DNA of 32,279 nt from DASVLX01 sp035552275 (GCA_035552275.1 DASZLR010000078.1:1-32279), one strand, 5' to 3'; shown: positions 1 to 7,915, counted from the first letter of the stretch. The notes: generated by a model from the letters alone, not told the origin. Translations and numbers: made by a program.

Positions 1-447
1 GGTCATGCTGGCCGCGACGACGAGGCCGTCGACGGCCAGCGGCACCAGCCAGGAGCGCCAGCCCTCGCCGGCACGTTCGGCGAGTTGATGCATGTGCATG
101 AAGGAGACCGTCGCGGCGACTGCGGCCACCACGCTGACGGCGACTGCGGTGGTCACCCGCGCGGCATCGCGGACCGATCGTTCCTTGTGATGTGCCAACG
201 CTGACGCTACGCCGGTTCGCTCGTTGCGGTTAGGCGCTGAACACGGTGAGGGTTGGGAGGGAAGGTCGGCCGGATTACCCGTCCGAGGCGGCGCTGGATG
301 GGGTTCGCCAGTGATCGCGGCCAATGTGGCGGCGGCATCTGACAGGTCGTTGAGCACGTTGCTGGATGCGGCGCTGAGACCGCTGCTTAGATCTGTGTGG
401 GTGGTTGAGGTGATCGCACTGCGCGCCGCGGACTCGGCTCGCGGCAT
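1..447 (-). CDS. DUF2637 domain protein, N-terminal part (Spd-like, mobile element)
   Basis: The reading frame is open from an ATG at 447 to the window edge, 149 residues, and its C-terminus is missing. The last 66 residues seen carry a membrane segment and the signature of DUF2637 (SFMHMHQLAERAGE, then PLAVDGLVVAASM). DUF2637 proteins are common in actinomycete integrative elements and plasmids, where they are linked to conjugative spread; the molecular role is unknown. The first 80 residues are rich in Ser, Thr and Pro and have no recognisable domain. The start is uncertain: the ATG at 447 lies 22 bases after the integrase stop but lacks a strong ribosome binding site, and a TTG at 198, just before the conserved part, is an alternative. 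The family call is firm; the start is not. Confidence 0.6.
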   Translation of the reverse strand, partial: MPRAESAARSAITSTTHTDLSSGLSAASSNVLNDLSDAAATLAAITGEPHPAPPRTGNPADLPSQPSPCSAPNRNERTGVASALAHHKERSVRDAARVTTAVAVSVVAAVAATVSFMHMHQLAERAGEGWRSWLVPLAVDGLVVAASMT

Positions 448-469
448 GTCGTTTCGCGTGGCGGTGGTG

Positions 470-1429
470 TTAGACACGTTCACCGATCCCGGACCGCTGG
501 TGGGTGTGCTGGGCGCGTTCGGCCGCCGCGCTGGCGCCATAGTGGCGGGGCATGTCGTCGGAGGTCCAGCCCAGGAGCAGCATGAGGTCACCGGTGTCGC
601 CGCCGGCGAGCTTCCACTCGTGCGCGAAGTTGTGCCGCCACCGGTGCGCGTGCACTCCGGTCACGCCGACGGTCAGGCCGAGCCGCTTCAGTCGAATCTT
701 GATTCCGTTCGGCGCCAGCGGTCCTCCGCCGCGTTCGGCCAGCCACAGGTTCGGCAGATCGGCGCCCTTGTGCTTCGCTCGGGCACGTAGGTAGCGGGAC
801 AGTGCGCGGGCTGTCTTGGGTCCGAATCGGACTCGCCGGTCCTTGCTGCCCTTGCCGTGGTATCGAACCGATTCGGTGGTCATGTCGAGGTCGTCCACGT
901 TCAGGTTGCCGACTTCGGACAGGCGGGCTCCGGTGTTGTAGTACAGCCGGATGATGGCCTCGTCCCGCAACTGGAGGAAACCTTTTCCTTTGCAGCCGTC
1001 CAACAGTTTCTTGGTGTCGTCGTCCCGCATGATCGGGATCAGTTTTTGCGGTATTTTCGGCTGGCGCACCCGATCCATCGGAGAGTGCTCGATCTCCTTC
1101 TCGTCGTCGCGTAGCCATTTGAAGAATTGTTGCAAGCCTTTGTGCTTGTTCAGTGCGGTCGACGCCGAGCGGGTGTCGATCATCCAGGCTTGGAACGCCT
1201 CGACGTGCGCCTTGGTGGCCTCGGTGGGGTCCTCGGCCGCCGCGTCCGCCTCGGGGTCGGGGGAGTGCTCGGCCAGGTAGCGGGCGAGTTGGGCGGCGGC
1301 GAGCAGATAGTTGTAGCGGGTGGTCTCCGGGTAGTTGCCGGAGCGCAGGGTCCGGTCCCAGTCCCGCAGGAAGCCGGTCCACGTGTTGGTGAGGCCGGCG
1401 GTGAGCTTGTCAAGATCCAGAAGTGGCAT
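470..1429 (-). CDS. Tyrosine recombinase / phage-type integrase
   Basis: Site-specific tyrosine recombinase of 319 residues that would integrate or excise the element. An N-terminal SAM-like core-binding domain spans about residues 15-115 and the catalytic domain about 125-305. The active-site set is visible: R169 (in NTGARLSE), K196, H262 and R265 (HRWRH), W288 in place of the second His, and the nucleophile Y297. The family tolerates Trp at that position, so the enzyme looks intact. The ATG at 1429 has a GAGGAG-type ribosome binding site about 6 bases upstream. The gene reads away from the tRNA into the element, with DUF2637 next downstream. No excisionase gene is visible in the window. The catalytic layout supports the family strongly; the tRNA target is inferred from position. 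Confidence 0.93.
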   Translation of the reverse strand: MPLLDLDKLTAGLTNTWTGFLRDWDRTLRSGNYPETTRYNYLLAAAQLARYLAEHSPDPEADAAAEDPTEATKAHVEAFQAWMIDTRSASTALNKHKGLQQFFKWLRDDEKEIEHSPMDRVRQPKIPQKLIPIMRDDDTKKLLDGCKGKGFLQLRDEAIIRLYYNTGARLSEVGNLNVDDLDMTTESVRYHGKGSKDRRVRFGPKTARALSRYLRARAKHKGADLPNLWLAERGGGPLAPNGIKIRLKRLGLTVGVTGVHAHRWRHNFAHEWKLAGGDTGDLMLLLGWTSDDMPRHYGASAAAERAQHTHQRSGIGERV

Positions 1430-1497
1430 CTCGATCTCCTCGGGTTAAGTGGTCCATGAGCGGCGTGCTCAACCACGAGGAACAGACCAAGATCACC

Positions 1498-1535
1498 AAA
1501 AAAGGGTTTCCGCAGGCTCTGACCTGCGGAAACCC
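1498..1535 (-). terminator. Intrinsic terminator after tRNA-Pro
   Basis: On the minus strand a perfect 13-bp stem (1523-1535 with 1504-1516, loop 1517-1522) is followed by six T residues (1503-1498). It lies 10 bases after the tRNA 3' end. This is a textbook rho-independent terminator and would separate tRNA transcription from the integrase gene. If the element inserted in the tRNA 3' half, this terminator came with the element or its boundary. Confidence 0.85.
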
Positions 1536-1544
1536 TCTCGGCCG

Positions 1545-1618
<74 letters not shown>

Positions 1619-1781
1619 GCCACATCCGATGCGGCTGGATGCCACGTCAGGCTACCCCATGCGATGCGGACCCGGCGCGGGTGGTCGCGCGTCCACGGTC
1701 GGTGAGCTGACGAACTGGCAACACGACGGTGACACGCCGGTCATGGCTGGCGGTTGCACTGGACCGGACTCACCTCCGGTG

Positions 1782-1938
1782 AGGCGCAGCTAGGGTTCCG
1801 CCGTCGCTTCGCTGCCGTTCCTCGGTCCGCGACAGTGGCGGGTCTGGTCCGAGAGCTGAAAGCGGTGCCGGTCCGCGCGGGCGGCGTCGCTCCACGGCGG
1901 GACAAAAACCCGGGAGGCAAGCCAGCGCCTGGCTGCCT
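1782..1938 (+). promoter_or_regulatory. Guanidine-I riboswitch (ykkC-yxkD leader) with expression platform
   Basis: Three conserved blocks of the ykkC class appear in order and spacing: CTAGGGTTCCG (1790-1800), CTGGTCCGAGAG (1844-1855), and ACGGCGGGACAAAAACCCGG with following GAG (1894-1916). The ACGG element fits the guanidine-binding subtype 1 rather than the ppGpp or PRPP subtypes. P1 can form between 1782-1787 and 1925-1930. An alternative hairpin pairs 1915-1918 with 1935-1938 and 1920-1925 with 1929-1934 (loop CGC, A1919 bulged). It uses the same bases as the P1 3' side, so the two folds exclude each other and look like the switch. There is no U-run, so control may be by rho-dependent termination or translation. 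The ribosome binding site GGAGA (1958-1962) precedes the ATG at 1972. Bases 1619-1781 hold no gene; a TTGCAC at 1753 is only a weak -35 candidate. Confidence 0.93.
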
Positions 1939-1971
1939 GTTGCCCGGCGCCGTCCGTGGAGACGTCCCCCC

Positions 1972-3081
1972 ATGAGTGAACTGCACGATAACTACGGCCC
2001 CGAGGCGCGCTACGCCGTCGAGGCCGAGGCGAACCTGCCGACCAGCAAATGGGACGAGGAGATCGCCCGCGGCCTCGAACTCGGCCTGCCCGGTGCCGAT
2101 TCTATTGTGGACGCACGAATCCCAACGTTCTCCCGCGGCGAGCTGCCGCACTTCGCCGGGATCAACACCTTCCTCAAAGCGCCCTATGTGGAGGATGTGC
2201 GCCACTGCGGCGAGTACGACGTCGCCGTGCTCGGCGCTCCCATCGACGGCGGCACCACCTACCGCTCCGGAACCCGGTTCGGCCCGCAGGGCATTCGCAA
2301 GATCTCCGCGCTCTACGGGCCGTACAGCTTCGAACTCGGCGTGGACCTGCGCGAGTCGATCACCATCGCCGATCTGGGCGACGTTTTCACCATTCCCGGA
2401 AATATTGAGAAGACCTTCGACCAGATTTCCAAAGGGGTAGGTCACGTTTTCGCGTCAGGCGCGTTCCCGGTGGTGCTTGGCGGCGATCATTCGATCGGCT
2501 ATCCAACTACCCGCGCCGTCGCCGAGCATCTGAATGGAGGCAATCTCGGCATCATCCATTTTGATCGGCACGTGGACACTCAGGAAACCGACCTGGACGA
2601 GCGGATGCACACCACGCCGTGGTTCCACGCCACCGATATTCCCAATGTTCCGGCCAAGAATCTGGTCCAGATCGGCATCGGTGGATGGCAGGCGCCTCGC
2701 CCTGGTGTCAAGGTCGGCCGCGACCGTGGCACCACCATCATGACCGTCACCGACTGCGTTGAGATGGGCATCGAGGAAGCCGCTGCCCGCGCCCTCGACG
2801 TGGCCTGGGACGGAGCCGACGCGGTCTGGCTGTCCTTCGACGTCGACTGTCTGGACGCCGCGTTCGGGCACGGCACCGGCTGGCCGGAGCCCGGCGGTTT
2901 CCTGCCCCGCGAAGTGCTCAAGTTTATTCAGTTGATCGCCGCACGCCCGCTGGCCGGCATCGAGGTCGTGGAATGTTCACCGCCCTACGACAACGCCGAG
3001 ATCACCGCGCTGATCGCCACGCGCGTCATCTGCGACACCCTCGGCTGCCTCGTGCGCGCCGGCCACCTGCCGCGCCGCTGA
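1972..3081 (+). CDS. Ureohydrolase, probable guanidine hydrolase (agmatinase-like)
   Basis: Cytosolic arginase/agmatinase-fold metalloenzyme of 369 residues. The ligands of the two-metal site are all present: H173 (GGDHS), D198, H200 and D202 (FDRHVDT), and D290 and D292 (FDVDCLD). The canonical DAHxD is DRHVD, and the C-terminal signature reads GHGTGWPEPGG. The N-terminus, about 80 residues before the core strand, is longer than in simple agmatinases. From memory, the DRHVDTQE stretch and long N-terminus resemble Sll1077-type Ni-dependent guanidine hydrolase (GdmH). With the guanidine-I riboswitch directly upstream, hydrolysis of guanidine to urea and ammonia is the favoured role; agmatinase or guanidinobutyrase remain possible. 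The HypA/HypB-like Ni chaperones known for GdmH are not in this window. The ureohydrolase family is certain; the substrate is inferred. Confidence 0.9.
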   Translation: MSELHDNYGPEARYAVEAEANLPTSKWDEEIARGLELGLPGADSIVDARIPTFSRGELPHFAGINTFLKAPYVEDVRHCGEYDVAVLGAPIDGGTTYRSGTRFGPQGIRKISALYGPYSFELGVDLRESITIADLGDVFTIPGNIEKTFDQISKGVGHVFASGAFPVVLGGDHSIGYPTTRAVAEHLNGGNLGIIHFDRHVDTQETDLDERMHTTPWFHATDIPNVPAKNLVQIGIGGWQAPRPGVKVGRDRGTTIMTVTDCVEMGIEEAAARALDVAWDGADAVWLSFDVDCLDAAFGHGTGWPEPGGFLPREVLKFIQLIAARPLAGIEVVECSPPYDNAEITALIATRVICDTLGCLVRAGHLPRR

Positions 3082-3128
3082 CCCTTCGACGCTAACCCTT
3101 CGATCCCATTATTCGGGAAGTGATTTTC

Positions 3129-4670
3129 ATGACTGATCATGCATACGAGGAAACCGTCGTCACCATTGTCGAGGCTACTTCGGACGCCGGTGATCTCGCC
3201 TCCTTCGGTTACGACCAGCAACTGCACCGGCGGCTCGGCTCCTATACTTCATTCGCCGCCGGGTTTTCCTTCGTTTCCATTCTGACCACCGTCTTCCAGC
3301 TTTTCGCTTTCGGTTTCTCCTTCGCCGGACCAGCTTTCTTCTGGACCTGGCCGATGGTCTTCATCGGACAGCTGATGGTCGCGCTGACCTTCGCCGAGTT
3401 GTCCGCCCGCTATCCCATCGCCGGCTGCATCTACCAGTGGTCCCGGCGGGTCTCCCAGGAGGTGATCGGCTGGTTCGCCGGCTGGATGATGCTGATCGGC
3501 CAGATCGTCAGCGTGTCGGCCGCCGCGATCGCGCTTCAGGTCGTGCTGCCCTCGGTCTGGTCGGGATTCCAGCTCGTCGGCGGCGACCCGTCCCTGACGA
3601 CGATCACCGGCAGCACCAACGCGATTGTGCTCGCACTCATCCTGATCGCGATCACGACGGTCATCAACGTGGCCGGCATCCGGCTGATGGCGATCATCAA
3701 CTCGGTCGGCGTGACGTGCGAACTCGTTGGTGTCGCGCTACTCGTGATTCTCCTCTTCGGACACACCGAGCGTGGGCCGGGCATCGTGTTCAACACCGGT
3801 GGCACCGCGGGCAATGGTGGCTACGTCTGGCCGTTCCTCGCCTCGGCGCTGATGGCTGCTTACGTGATGTACGGGTTCGACAGCGCCGGCGAACTGTCCG
3901 AGGAAACCAGGGCGCCGCGCCGAACCGCGCCTCGGGCGATTCTCCGCGCGCTGTTGGTGTCCGGACTCGGCGGCGCGTTTCTGCTGATCGCCGCCCTGAT
4001 GGCCGCGCCCAGTGTGACCGACGGCAACCTGGCAAGCGGCGGCCTGCCCTACGTCCTCACCAGCCGGCTTGGCGGTGTGGTCGGCAAGGCGCTGCTGGTC
4101 GATGTCGCCGTGGCCGTCGCGGTCTGCACGCTGGCGATCCAGACGGCGGCCAGCCGGATGGTGTTCTCCATGTCCCGGGACCGGGCGCTGCCGTTGCACC
4201 GGCGACTCGGCCGGGTGTCACCGCGCACCGGCACCCCGATCGCACCGTCCATTGTGGTCGGCGTGCTGGCATTGCTGGTGCTGCTGGTCAATCTCGGTCA
4301 GGCGCAGATCTTCACGGCGGTGACGAGCGTGGCTGTGGTGTTGGTGTACCTGGCTTATCTGCTCGTCACCGGGCCGACGCTGGTCGCCCGGCTGCGGGGC
4401 CGGCTGGAACCGGCGTCCCGCGAGCACTTCTCACTCGGCCGGTGGGCGCTGCCGGTGAACGTCCTGGCCGTGGCGTGGGGCCTGTTCATGGTGGTCAACA
4501 TGGGTTGGCCGCGGCCGTCGGTGTACGACCCGGCCGGCGGGCACTGGTATTTGCGCTACTTCGCGCTGTTGCTGGTCGGCGCCGTGCTCGCCGTCGGCGC
4601 GTTGGCCTATCTGCGCCGCCGCTCGACGCGAACCGTCGACACGCCGGCGCTGGCGGCCGAAGCGGGCTGA
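3129..4670 (+). CDS. APC-superfamily permease, candidate guanidine/guanidino-compound importer
   Basis: Integral membrane transporter of 513 residues with about 12 hydrophobic segments and the amino-acid/choline permease N-terminal signature (GYDQQLHRRLGSYTSFAAGF at about residues 27-46). It lies 47 bases after the ureohydrolase with no terminator between, so it should share the riboswitch-controlled transcript. The ATG at 3129 is chosen because GGGAAG (3115-3120) lies 8 bases upstream; an in-frame GTG at 3120 would sit inside that site. APC members of this branch carry amino acids, polyamines, GABA or choline. Uptake of guanidine or a guanidino compound is inferred only from the context. The extended cytoplasmic N-terminus is acidic. 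Confidence 0.88.
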   Translation: MTDHAYEETVVTIVEATSDAGDLASFGYDQQLHRRLGSYTSFAAGFSFVSILTTVFQLFAFGFSFAGPAFFWTWPMVFIGQLMVALTFAELSARYPIAGCIYQWSRRVSQEVIGWFAGWMMLIGQIVSVSAAAIALQVVLPSVWSGFQLVGGDPSLTTITGSTNAIVLALILIAITTVINVAGIRLMAIINSVGVTCELVGVALLVILLFGHTERGPGIVFNTGGTAGNGGYVWPFLASALMAAYVMYGFDSAGELSEETRAPRRTAPRAILRALLVSGLGGAFLLIAALMAAPSVTDGNLASGGLPYVLTSRLGGVVGKALLVDVAVAVAVCTLAIQTAASRMVFSMSRDRALPLHRRLGRVSPRTGTPIAPSIVVGVLALLVLLVNLGQAQIFTAVTSVAVVLVYLAYLLVTGPTLVARLRGRLEPASREHFSLGRWALPVNVLAVAWGLFMVVNMGWPRPSVYDPAGGHWYLRYFALLLVGAVLAVGALAYLRRRSTRTVDTPALAAEAG

Positions 4671-4693
4671 CGACAGCGGGCTGACGGCCGGCC

Positions 4694-4733
4694 GGTCGGG
4701 ATGGTCGAGCGAGCACACTCGACCATCCCGATC
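4694..4733. terminator. Hairpin between convergent permease and queA-like genes
   Basis: A perfect 16-bp inverted repeat (4694-4709 with 4718-4733, counting one G-T wobble near the end) with an 8-base loop fills the 80-base gap between two convergent genes. It has no clear T-run on either strand. Position and stability suggest a bidirectional terminator or mRNA end stabiliser. Confidence 0.7.
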
Positions 4734-4750
4734 GCCCCGATCGTCCCCCT

Positions 4751-5809
4751 TCACGGCAACAGCAGGTGCACGTCGCCGAACTCGTGCCACAGATAGCCCT
4801 CGTCCAGCGCCGCGGCGTAGCCGCGACCCAGCGTCTCGACCCCGCTGATCGCGGCCAGCATCAGCAGATGCGAGGCGCGCGGCTCGTGGAAGCCGGTGAG
4901 CAGCCCGTCCACCGCCCGAACACCCCGGCTCGGCGTGATCACCAGGTTCGTCCAACCACTGGCCGCGCGCACCAGGCCGGTCGGCTCGGCCGCGGATTCG
5001 AGGGCGCGCACCACCGTCGTGCCGATCGCGATCACCCGGCCGCCCTGGGCTTTCGTGTGCGCCACCAGCGATGCGGTTGACGCCGACACCGAGAACCACT
5101 CCGGATACGGCTTCTCGTGCGCTTCTGGTGAAGCCACGCCAGTGTGCAGGGTGATCGGCGCGACAGTGATTCCGGATGCCGCCAACGCCGACAGCACCTC
5201 GCCGGTGAACGGCCGCCCGGCGCTGGGCATCTCCGCGCTGCCCGGCTCGGTGGAGAACACGTTCTGGTACACCGACAGCGGCCAGTCGTGGTCGGTGTAG
5301 GAGTACCGGATCGGTCGGCCGTGCCGCAGCAGGTAGTCCGGCACAGCACCCTGAACGGCGAACTCCGCTACCCACAGCCGGCTGGAATACCGCCCCCGCA
5401 CCACGACTTCGCCGTCCGGGACGGCCAGCCGAAGTCCGGCCCGCACCGGCGAATTGTCGGCGGTGAACGGCGCGGTGCTGCCGCCCGGGATCGGCTGCCG
5501 GGGCTCGACAACCCACCGGCCGTCATCCAGCCGGGTGGACACGTGCAGCACCAGCCTGGTCGAGCCCAGCCGAGCGTCCAGCGCGGCCGGCAGGGTCGCG
5601 GAGTTGTTCACCACCACCAGATCGCCGGGTTCGAGCAGCCTGGGCAGCTCCCGGAACACCTGGTGGCTGATCTCGCCGGACGCCTCGCGGCTGACCAACA
5701 GTCGCACCCCGTCCCGGGCGATCCCGCGCGCCTCGGCCGGCTTCCGCGCTTCGAGTTCAGCCGGCAGCGTGAAGTCCAGCGTGGCCGCGTTCACGGGGGT
5801 GGCCAGCAT
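4751..5809 (-). CDS. queA: QueA-like S-adenosylmethionine:tRNA ribosyltransferase-isomerase
   Basis: Protein of 352 residues, about the length of E. coli QueA, which builds epoxyqueuosine on tRNA by transferring the ribosyl group of SAM. The N-terminal TLDFTLPAELEARKPAE, the nucleotide-site region VVVNNSATLPA and the ITLHTGV stretch align with the family. The canonical APTAGLHFT segment reads PSAGRPFT here, so this is a diverged branch. The ATG at 5809 overlaps the TGA of the upstream SDR gene by one base (TGATG), indicating translational coupling. No other queuosine gene (tgt, queC, queD, queE, queF, queG) is in the window, so the branch may act with a salvage pathway or on another target. 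Family membership is clear; queuosine synthesis here is not proven. Confidence 0.85.
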   Translation of the reverse strand: MLATPVNAATLDFTLPAELEARKPAEARGIARDGVRLLVSREASGEISHQVFRELPRLLEPGDLVVVNNSATLPAALDARLGSTRLVLHVSTRLDDGRWVVEPRQPIPGGSTAPFTADNSPVRAGLRLAVPDGEVVVRGRYSSRLWVAEFAVQGAVPDYLLRHGRPIRYSYTDHDWPLSVYQNVFSTEPGSAEMPSAGRPFTGEVLSALAASGITVAPITLHTGVASPEAHEKPYPEWFSVSASTASLVAHTKAQGGRVIAIGTTVVRALESAAEPTGLVRAASGWTNLVITPSRGVRAVDGLLTGFHEPRASHLLMLAAISGVETLGRGYAAALDEGYLWHEFGDVHLLLP

Positions 5810-6570
5810 CAGGCCACCTCCCGGTGCGTGGCCGGGTGGAAATCCGCAGCTAGGTAGCGGCCGGACGGCGGGTTCTCCCGGATCAGCCGCAGCAACGCGG
5901 GCACCACGGTCTCCGGCAGCGGCCGGTCGGAGATGTCCTCGCCGGGGAACGCGTCCTGGTGCATCCGGGTGCGCATGTCGCCAGGGTCGACCGACCACAC
6001 CCGCAGGTCGAGTTCCTCCACGGCGAGCACCGCCGCGGCGTGCGCCAGCGCGGCCTTCGACGCGCCGTACCCGCCCCAGCCCGCATACGCCTCGATCGCC
6101 GCGTCCGAGCTGATCGCCAGCACCGCACCCGGCGGGTCGGCGCGACGCAGCTGGGGGAGGACCAGTTGGGTCAGCGCGATCGGCGCGAGCACGTTCACCT
6201 CGAACGTGTCCAGCAGCGCCGGCAGCGGGAAGTCCGCCAACGCCGGCAGCGGACTACCGCCCAAAGTGGACGCGTTGTGCACCAGCAGCCGGGTTCCGCC
6301 CAGCCGGTCGGCGGCCTCCGCCAGCCGTTCGCGGTGCGCGTCGTCCACCACGTCGCCGGCGATCGCCACCACCATGGTCAGTTCGGCCAGCTCGCGGGCG
6401 GTCTGGCTCAGTTCCTCGGTCGTGCGGGCGTCGATGACCAGTTGCCAGCCGGCTTCGGCGAGCCCGTGGGCCAGCGTCGCGCCCAGGCCCCGGGACGCGC
6501 CGGTGATGATCGCGACCGGTCGGGTTGTCTCCGTTGTCGTCGCTGTCGTTGTTGTCGCTGTCTCGGTCAT
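5809..6570 (-). CDS. Short-chain dehydrogenase/reductase (SDR)
   Basis: Classical SDR of 253 residues. The cofactor motif TGASRGLG is at 23-30, HNAS at 98-101, a catalytic Ser near 154-155, and YGASK gives Y168 and K172. It is an NAD(P)-dependent oxidoreductase with unknown substrate. The first 16 residues are almost only Thr, Ala and Glu, encoded by a simple ACA/ACN-type run, and are probably unstructured. It is the first gene of a two-gene unit with the queA-like gene, joined by a one-base overlap. No clear ribosome binding site precedes the ATG at 6570. A role related to the tRNA-modification gene is only a guess from coupling. Confidence 0.9.
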   Translation of the reverse strand: MTETATTTTATTTETTRPVAIITGASRGLGATLAHGLAEAGWQLVIDARTTEELSQTARELAELTMVVAIAGDVVDDAHRERLAEAADRLGGTRLLVHNASTLGGSPLPALADFPLPALLDTFEVNVLAPIALTQLVLPQLRRADPPGAVLAISSDAAIEAYAGWGGYGASKAALAHAAAVLAVEELDLRVWSVDPGDMRTRMHQDAFPGEDISDRPLPETVVPALLRLIRENPPSGRYLAADFHPATHREVA

Positions 6571-6644
6571 GCGCCCATCGTGCGATCAGCGCGCCCTTGT
6601 TGACCTCGGCCGACGGTCCCGATCGGTCTGGGCAATCCGACCTA

Positions 6645-6656
6645 GGACTATCGGCC
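6645..6656 (+). promoter_or_regulatory. DosR/DevR-like half-palindrome upstream of the kinase gene
   Basis: GGACTATCGGCC resembles the mycobacterial DosR box (GGGAC, three AT-rich or mixed bases, then GGCCC). It lies about 50 bases upstream of the histidine-kinase start and 75 from the divergent SDR start. The downstream genes encode a GAF kinase and a LuxR-type regulator, so autoregulation is possible. A single short match in GC-rich DNA is weak evidence. A TAACGT at 6693-6698 could be a -10 element giving a leaderless kinase mRNA. Confidence 0.3.
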
Positions 6657-6706
6657 GAGCGCGGGGCCGAGGCGGCCGCCGGGGTTCGCGCGTAACGTGC
6701 GCTGGC

Positions 6707-7915
6707 ATGGGCGGGGACATCGGCGGGGATACGGGGGCCGACGTGGATACCGACACCCAGCTGGGTGCTCGGATCACCGCCGGCGACCTCGGTATCGTGC
6801 GCCGGCTGTCGGCCGCGGTGCTGGCGGTCAGCCGGCATCTGGACACCGGCGAGGCGCTGCAGACGATCGTCTCGATCGCCCGGGAACTGCTTGGCGCGGA
6901 ATACGCCGCGCTCGGCACGCCGGATGGCGCGGGCTCCTTCGCGCAGTTCGTGGTGGCCGGCATCTCCGACGAGCAGCAGGCCCGGATCGGCCCGATCCCG
7001 CGCCAGCACGGCCTGCTCGCGGTGATGCTCACCGACCCACGGCCGCAGCGGCTGCCGGACATCCGCGACGACCCACGGTTCAGTTGGTGGCCGGCCGCGC
7101 ATCCCGAGATGGACACCTTTCTCGGCATGCCGATCCTGGACGGCGACGAGATCATCGGCGCGCTCTATCTCGCCAACAAGCCCGGCGGATTCACCGCCGC
7201 CGACGAGGAACTGCTCAGTATCCTGGCCGCGCACGCCGCGATCGCGCTCACCCACGCCCGGCTGTACGAGCGCGGCCGGGAGCTGTCCATCGAGCAGGAG
7301 CGTGCCCGACTGGCCCACGAACTGCACGACGCGGTGGCGCAGAAACTGTTCAGCCTGCGGCTCACCGCGCAGGCGGCGATGACGACGCTCGCCGCCGATC
7401 CGGGCCGCGCGCGCGACGAACTGGGCGAGGTGATCTCGCTGGCCGCCGAGGCCGCCGATGAGTTGCGGGCCACCGTCGCCGAGCTGCGGCCGGCCGATCT
7501 CGATTCCGAGGGCTTGGTCGGCACCCTGCGCAAGCAGATCCGGTTGGCCGACCGCGCCGGGCGGTCGGTGCACGGCCCGCGGTTGGAGTTCGCCGCCGAC
7601 GATCCGCCGGTTCTGCCGCCCGCGCAACAGGTCGCGCTGCTGCGCATCACCCAGGAATCGCTGCACAACGCGCTCCGACACGCGAACGCGGGCACCGTGC
7701 GGGTGTCACTGGCCGGCACCGCGGACGGTGGCGCAGAACTGACCATTGTGGACGATGGGGTCGGGTTCGATGTCGGCCACGCCACCCCGCGCGGCTTGGG
7801 CCTGCGGTCGATCCGGGACCGGGCGAGGTCGGTGCGGGGGAGGGTGCTGTTGTCGTCGGCGCCTGGCGAGGGCACCAGCATCCGGGTGGAGGTGCCCGGT
7901 GGCCGACCCGCGTGA
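6707..7915 (+). CDS. GAF-domain sensor histidine kinase (HisKA_3 / NarX-LiaS type)
   Basis: Predicted soluble sensor kinase of 402 residues with no membrane segment. A GAF domain spans about 48-187 and would bind a small ligand or cofactor. The HisKA_3 dimerisation domain contains the phospho-acceptor H207 in HELHD. The HATPase domain (about 300-400) shows the N box (ITQESLHNALRHA), G1 (DDGVGFD) and G2 (GLGLRSIRDRA). The kinase would phosphorylate the response regulator whose gene overlaps its 3' end by 17 bases. The ATG at 6707 fits a leaderless mRNA better than a Shine-Dalgarno start. The N-terminal 20 residues are Gly and Asp-rich. It has one GAF domain, unlike the two-GAF haem sensors DevS/DosT. 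The signal is unknown. Confidence 0.93.
   Translation: MGGDIGGDTGADVDTDTQLGARITAGDLGIVRRLSAAVLAVSRHLDTGEALQTIVSIARELLGAEYAALGTPDGAGSFAQFVVAGISDEQQARIGPIPRQHGLLAVMLTDPRPQRLPDIRDDPRFSWWPAAHPEMDTFLGMPILDGDEIIGALYLANKPGGFTAADEELLSILAAHAAIALTHARLYERGRELSIEQERARLAHELHDAVAQKLFSLRLTAQAAMTTLAADPGRARDELGEVISLAAEAADELRATVAELRPADLDSEGLVGTLRKQIRLADRAGRSVHGPRLEFAADDPPVLPPAQQVALLRITQESLHNALRHANAGTVRVSLAGTADGGAELTIVDDGVGFDVGHATPRGLGLRSIRDRARSVRGRVLLSSAPGEGTSIRVEVPGGRPA

Noticed and set aside
224..790. Plus-strand ORF of 188 residues over the integrase and DUF2637 region
   Set aside because: It lies opposite a clear tyrosine recombinase and a DUF2637 gene, has no known motif and no ribosome binding site; it is a mirror of GC-rich codon bias.
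1504..1535. The palindrome next to the tRNA as a dif-like recombination site
   Set aside because: Its T-run and place after the tRNA fit an intrinsic terminator better, though a double role cannot be excluded.
5933..6706. Upstream extension of the kinase ORF to a start at 5933
   Set aside because: It would overlap most of the SDR gene on the opposite strand and shows low-complexity Ser/Ala residues; the GAF kinase homology starts after 6707.
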